A stretch of DNA of 26,682 nucleotides from a virus. Under the pieces are notes generated by a model. The model searched no databases. It saw only the letters and a program-made list of their open reading frames with translations, and had not been told where the DNA came from. Positions 1 through 8,094 of this stretch are shown piece after piece. Numbering within the stretch: the first letter of the stretch is position 1; every line of letters begins with the position of its first letter. A program made the translations under genes and the position numbers. The stretch is from positions 1-26,682 of IMG/VR virus record IMGVR_UViG_3300044641_001154; one strand, given 5' to 3'.

Positions 1-238
1 AAATCCAAATGCCATCACTTCTGAGTTCGAGAACGGTCACATCCGTATCCGAGTCTAGGTCTGCCCCAGACTCCAACGAATTGTAGAACTTTAATAGTTT
101 ATCCCAATCTCCGCAACCCCCGTAGATGCTCTCTTGTCCCTTACGGAGCTTCTCTACGAGGTAGAAGGAGTCATCACCGCTGACCATCGAATCTGCGGCA
201 ATTTCTCCCGTAGACGCTCTGGCAGCGATGGTGGTCAT
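1..238 (-). CDS. HslV/proteasome-beta-like Ntn hydrolase (N-terminal part, cut by window edge)
   Basis: Only the first 79 codons lie in the window; the gene runs off the left edge. The protein opens MTTIAARASTGEIAADS, the signature of HslV/proteasome-beta Ntn hydrolases, in which the Thr after the initiator Met becomes the catalytic nucleophile. Counting that Thr as 1, Asp15 and Lys29 lie near the positions of the family's conserved Asp17 and Lys33, and a YGGCGDW segment resembles the strand after the active-site loop. Such proteins would act as cytoplasmic peptidases or autoprocessing hydrolases; the phage substrate is unknown. The ATG overlaps the holin stop as ATGA, so translation is probably coupled. 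The C-terminal half cannot be checked here. Family assignment is fairly secure; function is not. Confidence 0.72.
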   Translation of the reverse strand, partial: MTTIAARASTGEIAADSMVSGDDSFYLVEKLRKGQESIYGGCGDWDKLLKFYNSLESGADLDSDTDVTVLELRSDGIWI

Positions 239-396
239 TTAACGACTAGGCTTAGCAGTAGGGCGATTATGAAAGCGGCAGAGCCAATCAGGATATGCTC
301 CAGGCGCTTAAGTCTAGCGTTTATCCCAAGATAGCGTTCAGCACAGACAGCTTCGTGGGTGTCAAGTTGGCCTTTGACCTCTACGATTGTTGACAT
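235..396 (-). CDS. XhlA-like holin / small membrane protein
   Basis: A 53-residue protein with a charged amphipathic N-terminal half (residues 1-33, including the stretch HEAVCAERYLGINARLKRLE) and one strongly hydrophobic C-terminal segment (about 35-52) followed by Lys. This is the layout of haemolysin XhlA-type holins: a coiled-coil-like cytoplasmic part plus one membrane helix. The ATG at 396 is chosen over the longer reading from 483 because it overlaps the upstream stop as TAATG and the extra N-terminal residues are out-of-frame coding of the neighbouring gene. It likely acts in the inner membrane during lysis. No endolysin is visible, so the rest of the lysis cassette would lie left of the window. 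Confidence 0.72.
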   Translation of the reverse strand: MSTIVEVKGQLDTHEAVCAERYLGINARLKRLEHILIGSAAFIIALLLSLVVK

Positions 397-920
397 TATG
401 CGGGCCATCCTTGGTTGCCAATTACCGCAATCAGAGCCTCGACAGTCGTGCAAGCCGCAATCGCAGCCTCTAGCCTGTCGCACTCAGCCACAATAGCCGC
501 ACGCTTTGCGACCACCGATGCCGGGATGTCTACATTGCGCTCTGCCTTACGGACTACCATCCAATCGGTCTGGGCAAGCATAGAACCAGCCGTGGTCTTG
601 ACCTGGGCAGTCCATTGGCTCTTAAGTCCCTTGGTTACTAGACGCTCTGCTGAGTCAACCATTGCAGGTTCGCCATTGACCACGCCCAAGACCTGAACGT
701 ACATGGGGTTGCCCTGCTCGTCAGACTCCTCACGGTCATTCAGGAGTTTAGGATTATCAGGCGACCAGAAAAATCTTTGGTCATAGGCAGGTGCGTCTGC
801 TACCTCAGTCACGCCTAACTGCTCACGCAGGGCTGGGTCACGCAGGTGTGGATAGCGTATCGAATTTATGGTTATTTCGGAATCAATGTTTACAGGGTTG
901 CCGTTTAAGAGGAATGCCAT
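396..920 (-). CDS. Tail fibre assembly / chaperone-like protein
   Basis: A 174-residue protein directly after the tail fibre/adhesin locus. The C-terminal third contains TDWMVVRKAERNVDIP followed by a helical Ala/Glu-rich tail (about residues 130-170). This resembles the end of tail-fibre-assembly (Caudo_TAP) and DUF4376-type proteins, which fold or cap trimeric tail fibres. The ATG at 920 has a strong ribosome binding site (AAAGGAG, 7 bases upstream) lying inside the end of the HNH gene. The family match is by pattern only. It could instead be a minor virion component, but its position after the fibre genes favours an assembly role. Confidence 0.55.
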   Translation of the reverse strand: MAFLLNGNPVNIDSEITINSIRYPHLRDPALREQLGVTEVADAPAYDQRFFWSPDNPKLLNDREESDEQGNPMYVQVLGVVNGEPAMVDSAERLVTKGLKSQWTAQVKTTAGSMLAQTDWMVVRKAERNVDIPASVVAKRAAIVAECDRLEAAIAACTTVEALIAVIGNQGWPA

Positions 921-1402
921 GAATCTACTCCTTTGTAAGTGTTGTGCTTTTTCATATTTTCCTTGATTGGAAGATATTGCAAATTGTATTCAACATGAAG
1001 CCCACAAACATTCCTTCCTCGCAAAGGAACAATATGGTCTACATGACAATCCTCTGGGCGGTTGACATATATCTCACGAATCTTTGCCATGTCTGCCCAC
1101 TTTGGTCTTTGACGAATCTCTGCAATCTCACGCAATCTTGAGTGGAATCTACGATAACCTTTTGTGTAAGACTGCCCATGCTTTGTGTTTGCTTTACCCT
1201 GCGCTGGACACGACACCTCAGTCCGATAGCATCCGCATGACTTGGTGTGACCTGTGCGTAGTTTCTTGCCATCAACCACAACCTTATTCCCGCACTCACA
1301 AACACAGTTCCACGCCGCACGGGTTTCTTGATTAGGCGCACGGGCAACGACAGTTAGTCTGCCGTGTTTCTGCCCAACCATGTCAATTAGAAAGCCCATC
1401 AC
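905..1402 (-). CDS. HNH endonuclease (free-standing homing type)
   Basis: A 165-residue protein. The N-terminal domain (about residues 8-60) opens with GQKHGRLTVVARAPNQ and carries a zinc-knuckle arrangement (C33, C35, C37, C56, C58) common in phage HNH proteins. The C-terminal HNH nuclease core has HVDHIVPLRG (about 120-129), Asn140 and the NMKKHN end (149-154), giving the His/Asn/His metal-binding set. It would nick or cut double-stranded DNA and typically spreads itself among related phages. The GTG at 1402 overlaps the adhesin stop as GTGA; the ATG at 1399 is an equally possible start. It interrupts the otherwise coherent tail fibre to assembly-protein order, as expected of a mobile gene. 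Confidence 0.88.
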   Translation of the reverse strand: MMGFLIDMVGQKHGRLTVVARAPNQETRAAWNCVCECGNKVVVDGKKLRTGHTKSCGCYRTEVSCPAQGKANTKHGQSYTKGYRRFHSRLREIAEIRQRPKWADMAKIREIYVNRPEDCHVDHIVPLRGRNVCGLHVEYNLQYLPIKENMKKHNTYKGVDSWHSS

Positions 1403-4221
1403 CGCCCCAAGGAATATTTGAAAGGATTTTCCGCTAGTGCCATATATATGTAGGTTCCACCAGATTCATTATGGCTTGAAGTTCTAAACTTAAATCCGTT
1501 TGACAAAAAGTCAATGTCGTAAGTCGATGTAACTTCTGCGCTTGATGAATTTGCCCATACCCGACTATTTGTTGTGTTGTATGTGTTTCTAGCGGCATCA
1601 TGAATAGCCCAATCAGATGTGCTGTCGGTTCGTTTCATCATCACATATCTAGGGCGAAAGTTCAAAAACACAAAAGGCCCATCCGAGGAACCATTGCCCA
1701 CATAACTACCAAAGGCAGAATAGCCAGCCACGGGTGCAAAAGCGTAGCAAATCATGCCAGCCGCATTACTGCCATTTGTCTTGTTGTCTGTACCGACAGA
1801 GAACACAGTAGATGTTGGCGTTGTGTTGTTCCAATAAGCGGCACTTGTTCCTGACTGGGCGTTTGTGCTGTTAAGGTTTAAAAGTCTTTGATTGCCAACA
1901 GACACATGATAAACAGCCCAATTGTCTGCATTACCGCGTTCTTTAATAACAATCATACTTGGCGCAACACCCAAACCATGCCCAACAGTAGCGTTAGCAC
2001 CAGTACCCGTATAAGTAACAATCGAAAACCCGCTAGTCGTATTCGCCCTGACTGTGCTGGTTATGGTGCCAGAGGTGTTGGTAGCGTTAGAGCCGCCAGC
2101 GTTCCAATTCCACGCTACATAGGTTTGACCGCTGTCATTAACTTGAGTTGACCCAATACTGAAACCATTGGTGTCAAAAGAGGTTAGGCCACTTGCGTCA
2201 GTTGCCTCTGCGTTTGTAAGACTTGAGTAAAGGATTTTAGATGCACCACGAACCGCATCAAACAAACGATGGTTGGCGGCATTACTTCTTGATTTAGCCC
2301 ACACCCAATCAGGCTGGAATCCAACCCCTGTAATGCTTTGCGTAGACCCATTACCCGTGTACAACACCGTATTAAAGTAATCATTTGCCTGTGTAGTGCT
2401 AGTAGCACCGATAGTCGGCGTAGGCAGATTAGTTGTACACAATGCCTTAGCACCAGATGGAGCGGTGTAAGCAAAAGGTCGTTGACCGCAATTTAATGTT
2501 TCTACCCCGGCTCCACCAATACCAGCGGCAATTGCATAAACAACGCCACTATTAAGAGTTATAGTTGAACCCTGTAAAACATTGTTTTTGTAGAACGATA
2601 AAGTCGGCGGTGAAACCGTTGCATCAAATAAACCGCCGATTATGTCACCTGATGTATATGTTGCTCCCCAAGAACCAGTACTTCCTGCCCCACCTGTGTA
2701 AAGTGTTCCGTTGTTGTAATATGCCTTTGCATAAGTTGTTGAGTAAAACGGTTGCGTTGAAACAGGTGAAGTTACATCGCAAATACCTACGTTTGTATTG
2801 CTTCCAGCAAGTTGCTCCCAATACCATTTTCCGCTAGAGGGAAACGGAATTGTGACTCGCTTGGTACCGCTATCATTAACAATCTCAAGGTTTCCGTTTG
2901 TTGGGGATGCCCCGCTACGGTCAATTGGATTCCAAGTACAGTAATTCCCACGCACCTCACCACCAACACCAGTATCGGTTCCGTAGGATGTGGGCGAATC
3001 TACTAAGGAGTCATTGCCAGCACCAGCGGTTACAGAGAAGTTATTAGTTTGCCATTGATTGACACCAAAACTACCGGTTTCATACAACATGACTTGCCCA
3101 AATCTAGTATTGTTTGTGCCGTTTCCATTTATTACAATCCGATGGTATCTATAAGCCGTTGAAGTTGTGATTCCACTTGTTACCAAAACGGATTGATTGA
3201 ATCCTGCTGGTGTTGTTCCTGAATATAAATCAACAACGCTACTTGAAAAATTATCCGTACTTCCTTGTAATTTAAATCCAACTGCAACTTGATTGCCAAT
3301 AAAACCGTCGTTTGTTGGGCTGTTTATTTGAAACGCCGTGATGGTTTTTGTAACTCCAGAACCCCAATCTTTTCCAACTGAATTCGTTGTTACATATCCA
3401 CTTGTAGTAGTTGAGGAAACAGCAGAAGATGCCTCATTGTTAAATGCACCGTTAAATGCTGCCGCAAGACCACCATTAGAAGTCATTCCTCCGATGTTAG
3501 TGCCGCTTGTAAGTCGCTTACTAAATGACCCAGTTGCGCTGTCGCTTGCAACATCAACAAGAGTGCTATTGTCTGAAAACGATAATTCAAAGCCGTTAGT
3601 GCCGTATGTGCCGGTGTAAGGTATTGGCTCCCATACGCCTGTTGATGCGTTGGTTTGACCAAAGGAAGATGGCGTTAGGGCTTGACCGTCAATGAAGTTT
3701 ACTTCGGTTATGTAGCCGTTGAAGTATGAAGCACCAAGATTATTGCCTATACGATGACTTGCAGCAGTATTTATACCAAGGTCTGCATTCTGACTTGGGT
3801 TATTTAGAGTTCCAAAACTTGTTTCTTCAACTCCGTTGATGTATAAACGAATTCGATTATTTGCGGTTGCTTGTGTAGTGTCAACTGTACAAACAATGTG
3901 ATACCAAGCAGACGGGTCACGGAATACTCTAGTAGTGGCTCTCCAGTTAGTTGACCAACCTTGTATCAAAATCTGTTCGGATGAATTAAAAGTTATGCTG
4001 AAATATCCATTGTCATCGCTAGATGCGCTGGCGGCAAAAAGAGGGTCATTACTACCTAACGAACTTCTCTTAACCCAACCACTCCAAGTCCAAGTCTTAC
4101 GGTTTGAAGCAGAGCCTGGTGTTCTATTCAGATACGTACTATCCGCAAAGTTAAACCGCAGACTGCGCTCTATCTGATAACCCCCCGCAGAGGTATGGGC
4201 ATTACCTTGAATTATGCTCAT
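1399..4221 (-). CDS. Large tail adhesin with LamG, SPRY-like and DUF7483-like modules
   Basis: A 940-residue virion protein, probably the distal receptor-binding fibre or spike. The N-terminal segment (about 20-190) is LamG/concanavalin-like: WTWSGWVKRSS, WYHIVCTVD and LYINGVEE are classical LamG strands. A middle segment (about 270-385) ending YHRIVINGNG resembles a discoidin-type beta-sandwich. A segment near 430-590 with GKWYWEQLAG and NVGIC is SPRY/B30.2-like. The last third has GFQPDWVWAKSR and YVAWNWNAGG and matches what I know as DUF7483 of phage tail proteins. Very Ser/Thr/Gly/Asn-rich composition suits an exposed beta-structured adhesin. Its ATG overlaps the upstream fibre stop as ATGA. 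Domain limits are estimates from motif reading. Confidence 0.8.
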   Translation of the reverse strand: MSIIQGNAHTSAGGYQIERSLRFNFADSTYLNRTPGSASNRKTWTWSGWVKRSSLGSNDPLFAASASSDDNGYFSITFNSSEQILIQGWSTNWRATTRVFRDPSAWYHIVCTVDTTQATANNRIRLYINGVEETSFGTLNNPSQNADLGINTAASHRIGNNLGASYFNGYITEVNFIDGQALTPSSFGQTNASTGVWEPIPYTGTYGTNGFELSFSDNSTLVDVASDSATGSFSKRLTSGTNIGGMTSNGGLAAAFNGAFNNEASSAVSSTTTSGYVTTNSVGKDWGSGVTKTITAFQINSPTNDGFIGNQVAVGFKLQGSTDNFSSSVVDLYSGTTPAGFNQSVLVTSGITTSTAYRYHRIVINGNGTNNTRFGQVMLYETGSFGVNQWQTNNFSVTAGAGNDSLVDSPTSYGTDTGVGGEVRGNYCTWNPIDRSGASPTNGNLEIVNDSGTKRVTIPFPSSGKWYWEQLAGSNTNVGICDVTSPVSTQPFYSTTYAKAYYNNGTLYTGGAGSTGSWGATYTSGDIIGGLFDATVSPPTLSFYKNNVLQGSTITLNSGVVYAIAAGIGGAGVETLNCGQRPFAYTAPSGAKALCTTNLPTPTIGATSTTQANDYFNTVLYTGNGSTQSITGVGFQPDWVWAKSRSNAANHRLFDAVRGASKILYSSLTNAEATDASGLTSFDTNGFSIGSTQVNDSGQTYVAWNWNAGGSNATNTSGTITSTVRANTTSGFSIVTYTGTGANATVGHGLGVAPSMIVIKERGNADNWAVYHVSVGNQRLLNLNSTNAQSGTSAAYWNNTTPTSTVFSVGTDNKTNGSNAAGMICYAFAPVAGYSAFGSYVGNGSSDGPFVFLNFRPRYVMMKRTDSTSDWAIHDAARNTYNTTNSRVWANSSSAEVTSTYDIDFLSNGFKFRTSSHNESGGTYIYMALAENPFKYSLGR

Positions 4222-5072
4222 GCTAACGCGCCTGTCGCAGATATGTAAACATTGGTTCCGTTAGAGAAGTAACTCACCCAGTACGTCCCAGTAGCCGATA
4301 GTGCCGTAAGCACGCCAGTTCCAACCTTCGTGTTGGTGTGGGCAGATACCGTGTAATTGCTACCATTTACTAGCAGAATGTTACCCGATTGTCCGCTAGT
4401 TATGTTAGTAAATGTAAGCGTAATCGACCCCGTAGGCGTGCAGGTAAAGTTGTTTCCTGCGGTCATGTCAAAGCTGCCGTCGTTGTCCGTTACCAGGCTT
4501 CCCTTGGCTGCGCCCGAGAAGGTAGAACCACCAGAGATAACCTGCGTCCCTGAGAAGGTGTTTGTCCCGCTAGAGTTGATGTTCCCAGAGATAATCGCAG
4601 ACCCGGAAATCGTATTTGTACCTGACAGGATATTGCCGCCAGAGAATGTATTTGTGGTTCCCGACGAGTTGATATTCCCGGAAATAATTGCCGAGCCAGA
4701 GATGGTGTTAGTACCTGACAGGATATTCCCACCGGAGAACGTGTTTGTAGTCCCAGAGGAATTGATGTTGCCGGAAATGATGTTGGAGCCGGACAAGGTG
4801 TTCGTAGAGGACAGAATCGTGCCTCCAGAAGCCGTCAGAATCCCCGTCACGGTCAAGGTGTTAGCCGACCCACCCCCAGATATGAACATACCGCCAGCGA
4901 CCGTCAGAGGGTCACCAGATGAGCCTGTCTGGAACTCTTTTAGGTGAACCATTAACTCACGGATAGCATTGTTTATGCTACTTGGGGGACACCCCTCGTC
5001 GATGTTAATGCTTTCTATGTCTGTGTTAGCAGAGTTGGTCGTTGAGTATTCTGAAATCTTATTCTTAGGCAT
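4218..5072 (-). CDS. Tail fibre protein with Gly/Ser/Asn/Ile repeats
   Basis: A 284-residue protein. Its N-terminus (NKISEY, then SINNAIRELMVHLKEFQTG) is the standard virion-attachment segment of many short-tailed phage fibres. Residues about 60-190 are repeats of NT-x-SG-x-x-I-x-SG type, probably forming a trimeric triple-beta shaft. They include two perfect 31-residue copies (110-140 and 141-171, the second lacking one Thr). The C-terminal ~90 residues look like a beta-rich tip. It is followed with ATGA overlap by the large adhesin, so the two may form a proximal and a distal fibre part. The structural role is well supported; the exact place in the tail is inferred. Confidence 0.8.
   Translation of the reverse strand: MPKNKISEYSTTNSANTDIESINIDEGCPPSSINNAIRELMVHLKEFQTGSSGDPLTVAGGMFISGGGSANTLTVTGILTASGGTILSSTNTLSGSNIISGNINSSGTTNTFSGGNILSGTNTISGSAIISGNINSSGTTNTFSGGNILSGTNTISGSAIISGNINSSGTNTFSGTQVISGGSTFSGAAKGSLVTDNDGSFDMTAGNNFTCTPTGSITLTFTNITSGQSGNILLVNGSNYTVSAHTNTKVGTGVLTALSATGTYWVSYFSNGTNVYISATGALA
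4560..4745 (-). repeat. Tandem 31-codon repeat in tail fibre gene
   Basis: Two adjacent units of about 93 and 90 bases encode the same amino-acid sequence (NTFSGGNILSGTNTISGSAI and on). Over an 81-base aligned stretch I count 17 base differences, all silent. A degenerate third copy precedes them and a partial one follows. Confidence 0.85.
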
Positions 5073-5075
5073 TTC

Positions 5076-6881
5076 TTACTCCAATCCAAAAATTGAGCCA
5101 TATCCGAGGTTTACTGCTCGGCGTTGCAGTTCTTGCGAAATCGGTTCCATAGTTGTGGTTGTTGCTTTTTGCATAAGTCTCGCCGCCAACTTTGGGTCAA
5201 GCATAGCGTCTACTAACACCTCACGAATGGCATCGTCTGTGCCATTGTAAAGCCAGTTTAATGGCGCAGCCACCTTGTTTAAGAATGGGCTAGTCTCGCC
5301 AAATATCTGTTTGCCAACAATCCCACCAATTACGTTGGCGGTAGACATATTCTTGAAGGTATCAGAGCCAGGAGACTTAGCTGCGCGGGCAAGAACCCCG
5401 TCGTCTAAATCTTTGCTAACCCGTTGCAATACGCCAAACTGTGTCCTAGATAATCCCCCAAGTTTGGGGTCATCTTCTAGCGAACGAATGGCGCGGGTAA
5501 AGGCGGGTTGCGAAATCAAGAAGTCTCCGACACGCCCGATGTCTGGGGTGGTAGATAGGACTCTCTTGCGAAAGTCTTGAACAGCCTCTAGGCGTTCAAT
5601 GCCACGGCTAGATGCAGCGTATTTGCTAAGATAATCTTTATACCCCGGAGCAGAAGATTCTAGTACGTCGTCAATTGACCGAATCACCGTTTCTAATTCG
5701 CTCTTGGCTAGGTTGTAAGCCGACCCCTCTTTATTGAGAAGCCCTTGCGCCGCGTCTCGAAGGTCTTTACGAACCTCATACAGTCTTTCTGGTGTCGTTC
5801 CATCTTTTAGTCTGTCGCTGGCAAATGCCATTGCGTCTTTAACCGGCTTTCTTGCTCCAGGAGCAGAGACTAAAATGTCGTCAATTGACTTTCCTACTGT
5901 TGACGCAACAGAAGATTGGAAAACCTCTGGCGAAACCGTTGCTTGAGCAAAAGCCGATTCTCTCAACGGGTCTGCAACCTCGTCACGCTTGGCGATTGCG
6001 CCTGTTAGTGCTTCCTTGTCTTTAGCCATGCGGTCAAGGATATTTGTACGGGCTTGATTTGCTTGGCTTGTCTGTGCCGCAAACTTACCCGTAACGTCTA
6101 ATGCGCGGATTGGTGTCTCTGCGGCTACTAGACCAACATCGCGTGTAGCCTGTGCGGTTGTCGGGCGGTAGCCAGGAATTGTCGGCTTGTATGCTAACGC
6201 GCTAGTGATAGCGGCCTCTGGCTGAGCAGATAATTGGCGCAGTACATTACCGGCAATTACTTCCCTACCGGCTTCTGTAAATGGGCGCACAGTTTCTACT
6301 GCACCACGCGCACCGCGACCTGCGGCAGTAGCCATTGTTCCTGGTGCAATTGTTCCACCTAAAGCGGCTAGTCCAAGTTGTCCTAGAGGGCCAGCACCTT
6401 CTTCTCTGCCCATACCGGCTGCACCAGCAGCACCAATAGCACCTGCGGTTTGCATACCAAGGCGTTCTGTAAGAGGGGCAACGGCTTGTCCTAGAGGGCG
6501 AAGCATGGCGGCAGTACCGCCAACGCCAGCCATACCAGAGGCAATGTCTTGCACAACCCGTTCTCTAGCGGTCTGCGCTTCTGGCAACCCCGCTTGGGTC
6601 ATTAACTGCTGTGCGGCTCTTGTTGGGGACGGGAAAACCTCGCGCCCAGCAATTGTGTTGAGCAACGCATTTAACCCCTCGCCAAACATAAGAGGTAATC
6701 CTGCAACCCCAGTAAGACCGGCGCGAGCAGTAAGACCCAATTGGCGGCCTATTTCGCCACCAGTTTGTTCGCTTCCAGTTTTTAGTTGTACTTGGCTAAT
6801 TATTTCCTGTTCTGATAGTTCTCTGTCGGACTTGACCTCAAACTTGCCGACATTTGGAATATCAACTTCATAGGTAGGCAT
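5076..6881 (-). CDS. Large internal virion / DNA ejection protein
   Basis: A 601-residue protein, the largest of the ejection block. The first ~33 residues (YEVDIPNVGKFEVKSDRELS) resemble the short N-terminal domain on many phage tail or internal proteins. Residues about 45-190 are rich in Gly/Ala with hydrophobic stretches (GLTARAGLTGVAGLPLM and similar), suited to membrane insertion. The rest (about 200-600) is charged and mainly helical with coiled-coil tendency. No lytic transglycosylase or peptidase motif was recognised. By size, composition and position next to other internal proteins it is probably ejected with the DNA to form the trans-envelope channel. The specific function is inferred from context. 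Confidence 0.62.
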   Translation of the reverse strand: MPTYEVDIPNVGKFEVKSDRELSEQEIISQVQLKTGSEQTGGEIGRQLGLTARAGLTGVAGLPLMFGEGLNALLNTIAGREVFPSPTRAAQQLMTQAGLPEAQTARERVVQDIASGMAGVGGTAAMLRPLGQAVAPLTERLGMQTAGAIGAAGAAGMGREEGAGPLGQLGLAALGGTIAPGTMATAAGRGARGAVETVRPFTEAGREVIAGNVLRQLSAQPEAAITSALAYKPTIPGYRPTTAQATRDVGLVAAETPIRALDVTGKFAAQTSQANQARTNILDRMAKDKEALTGAIAKRDEVADPLRESAFAQATVSPEVFQSSVASTVGKSIDDILVSAPGARKPVKDAMAFASDRLKDGTTPERLYEVRKDLRDAAQGLLNKEGSAYNLAKSELETVIRSIDDVLESSAPGYKDYLSKYAASSRGIERLEAVQDFRKRVLSTTPDIGRVGDFLISQPAFTRAIRSLEDDPKLGGLSRTQFGVLQRVSKDLDDGVLARAAKSPGSDTFKNMSTANVIGGIVGKQIFGETSPFLNKVAAPLNWLYNGTDDAIREVLVDAMLDPKLAARLMQKATTTTMEPISQELQRRAVNLGYGSIFGLE

Positions 6882-6884
6882 TTA

Positions 6885-8090
6885 TTAGTCCTTTATGCGA
6901 CGAACAGTTATTCCACCCATAACTCCACCTTGCATCATTTCTTGAACGGTAGGAGTACTCATTGATGGGGCTTGCCGTGGCTCTGCCCGTTCTTTTGTCT
7001 CTGGAAGTATTGCTGGAGCGCCAACGGCGCGATTAACGTCTAACCCATAAGCCTCTGCCAATCCAGCATACTCGTTACGCTTTTGGTTATATGTGCTGGT
7101 TGCTGTTGAGTAAAGTTTGTCTGCCAAAGACTGAAAATCTTTGCGCTGGTCTGGTGTTAGTTTTTGTCCGCTTAGTCTTAGGTTTGCGTAATTCACCATT
7201 CTGTCTAACGCGCCAGAGGCTTGCATGGCTAAATAAAGTTCAGACTCTCGAACTACCGAACCTGGGTCAAGAAGTTTCATAAACTTAGTCGCGGCAGCCA
7301 AGTCACCTGCGGGGGAACTTTGTCTTAAAGAGTCTGTAATTTGACCGTATGCGGACTGCATCTCTTGACGGGCTTTGTAAACAGGTTCGCTAGCAAACGC
7401 GGAACGAATCTTCATTTCGTTTTCAAGACCCTGTTGCCCACCAATAATGTTCTGCACTAAAGGCTTTTTAACTTGGCTAATGTATTGCTGTAATGTCGTA
7501 TCTTTTGGGATTAGCCCACCCGCTATTGCAGCTTGGTATTCACCAACTACACCAGGCCCAGCTTTAGGCGCGGACAGTTGTGCTATGTCTAAAATGCGTT
7601 TAGCGGACTCTGGGTCGATATTGGGGTTCATAGCCAAACCTAATACTTCTTGTTGGCTCATGGGTTGACGCTGACCAATCATTTCTGCTCTCTGTACCGT
7701 TGGCCCAACTTGACCGCTTGGCATGGCAAGCGCACCCTGCGGGGTAAGTCCAGACATTCTTTCGTAAGCCTGTTGCAATGCGGTACGACCAGCCTCAGAT
7801 TGTTTGCGCTTTGCTAACAAATCCTGAACCTGCAAGTTCTTAAGAGTGTCTGCTAGCGTCTTATCAAACGACTGTTGGTAAGCCTGTAACCCTACTGGGC
7901 CAGCCTGACCAATAACCTGTCCAAGGCTAGGCTTGCCCTGCCCAGGTTGACCACGGGAGGATTGCAACAGAGCAAACCCAAGGTTTGTTAGCAAGGCGTT
8001 TTGTGCGCGTTGCTCTGCTGCTTTCATCTCTGCCGGAGACAATAACCCTTGCGGTAAACCGCCGCCCAAAAGTTCTTGAAGTGTAGCCAT
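6885..8090 (-). CDS. Internal virion / DNA ejection protein
   Basis: A 401-residue Ala/Gln/Leu-rich, mostly helical protein. It starts MATLQELLGGGLPQGLLSP and has a Gln-rich helical region around residues 70-170, with many MxQQ and GQ segments. It is not a recognised enzyme. It sits between two other low-complexity virion proteins with only a few bases between genes, as is usual for the internal (ejection) proteins of short-tailed phages. A structural role is likely; assignment as an ejection protein rests on composition and neighbours. The C-terminus (MMQGGVMGGITVRRIKD) ends 3 bases before the start of the next gene. Confidence 0.55.
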   Translation of the reverse strand: MATLQELLGGGLPQGLLSPAEMKAAEQRAQNALLTNLGFALLQSSRGQPGQGKPSLGQVIGQAGPVGLQAYQQSFDKTLADTLKNLQVQDLLAKRKQSEAGRTALQQAYERMSGLTPQGALAMPSGQVGPTVQRAEMIGQRQPMSQQEVLGLAMNPNIDPESAKRILDIAQLSAPKAGPGVVGEYQAAIAGGLIPKDTTLQQYISQVKKPLVQNIIGGQQGLENEMKIRSAFASEPVYKARQEMQSAYGQITDSLRQSSPAGDLAAATKFMKLLDPGSVVRESELYLAMQASGALDRMVNYANLRLSGQKLTPDQRKDFQSLADKLYSTATSTYNQKRNEYAGLAEAYGLDVNRAVGAPAILPETKERAEPRQAPSMSTPTVQEMMQGGVMGGITVRRIKD

Positions 8091-8094
8091 ATAT

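Noticed and set aside
1039-1347. 102-residue minus-strand frame within the HNH gene
   Set aside because: Out of frame with the HNH motifs, no ribosome site, no recognisable domain.
4357-4947. 196-residue open frame on the plus strand opposite the tail fibre
   Set aside because: It is the mirror of the repeat-rich fibre gene; its Val/Pro/Glu composition reflects reverse-complemented Ser/Gly/Asn codons and all other genes lie on the minus strand.
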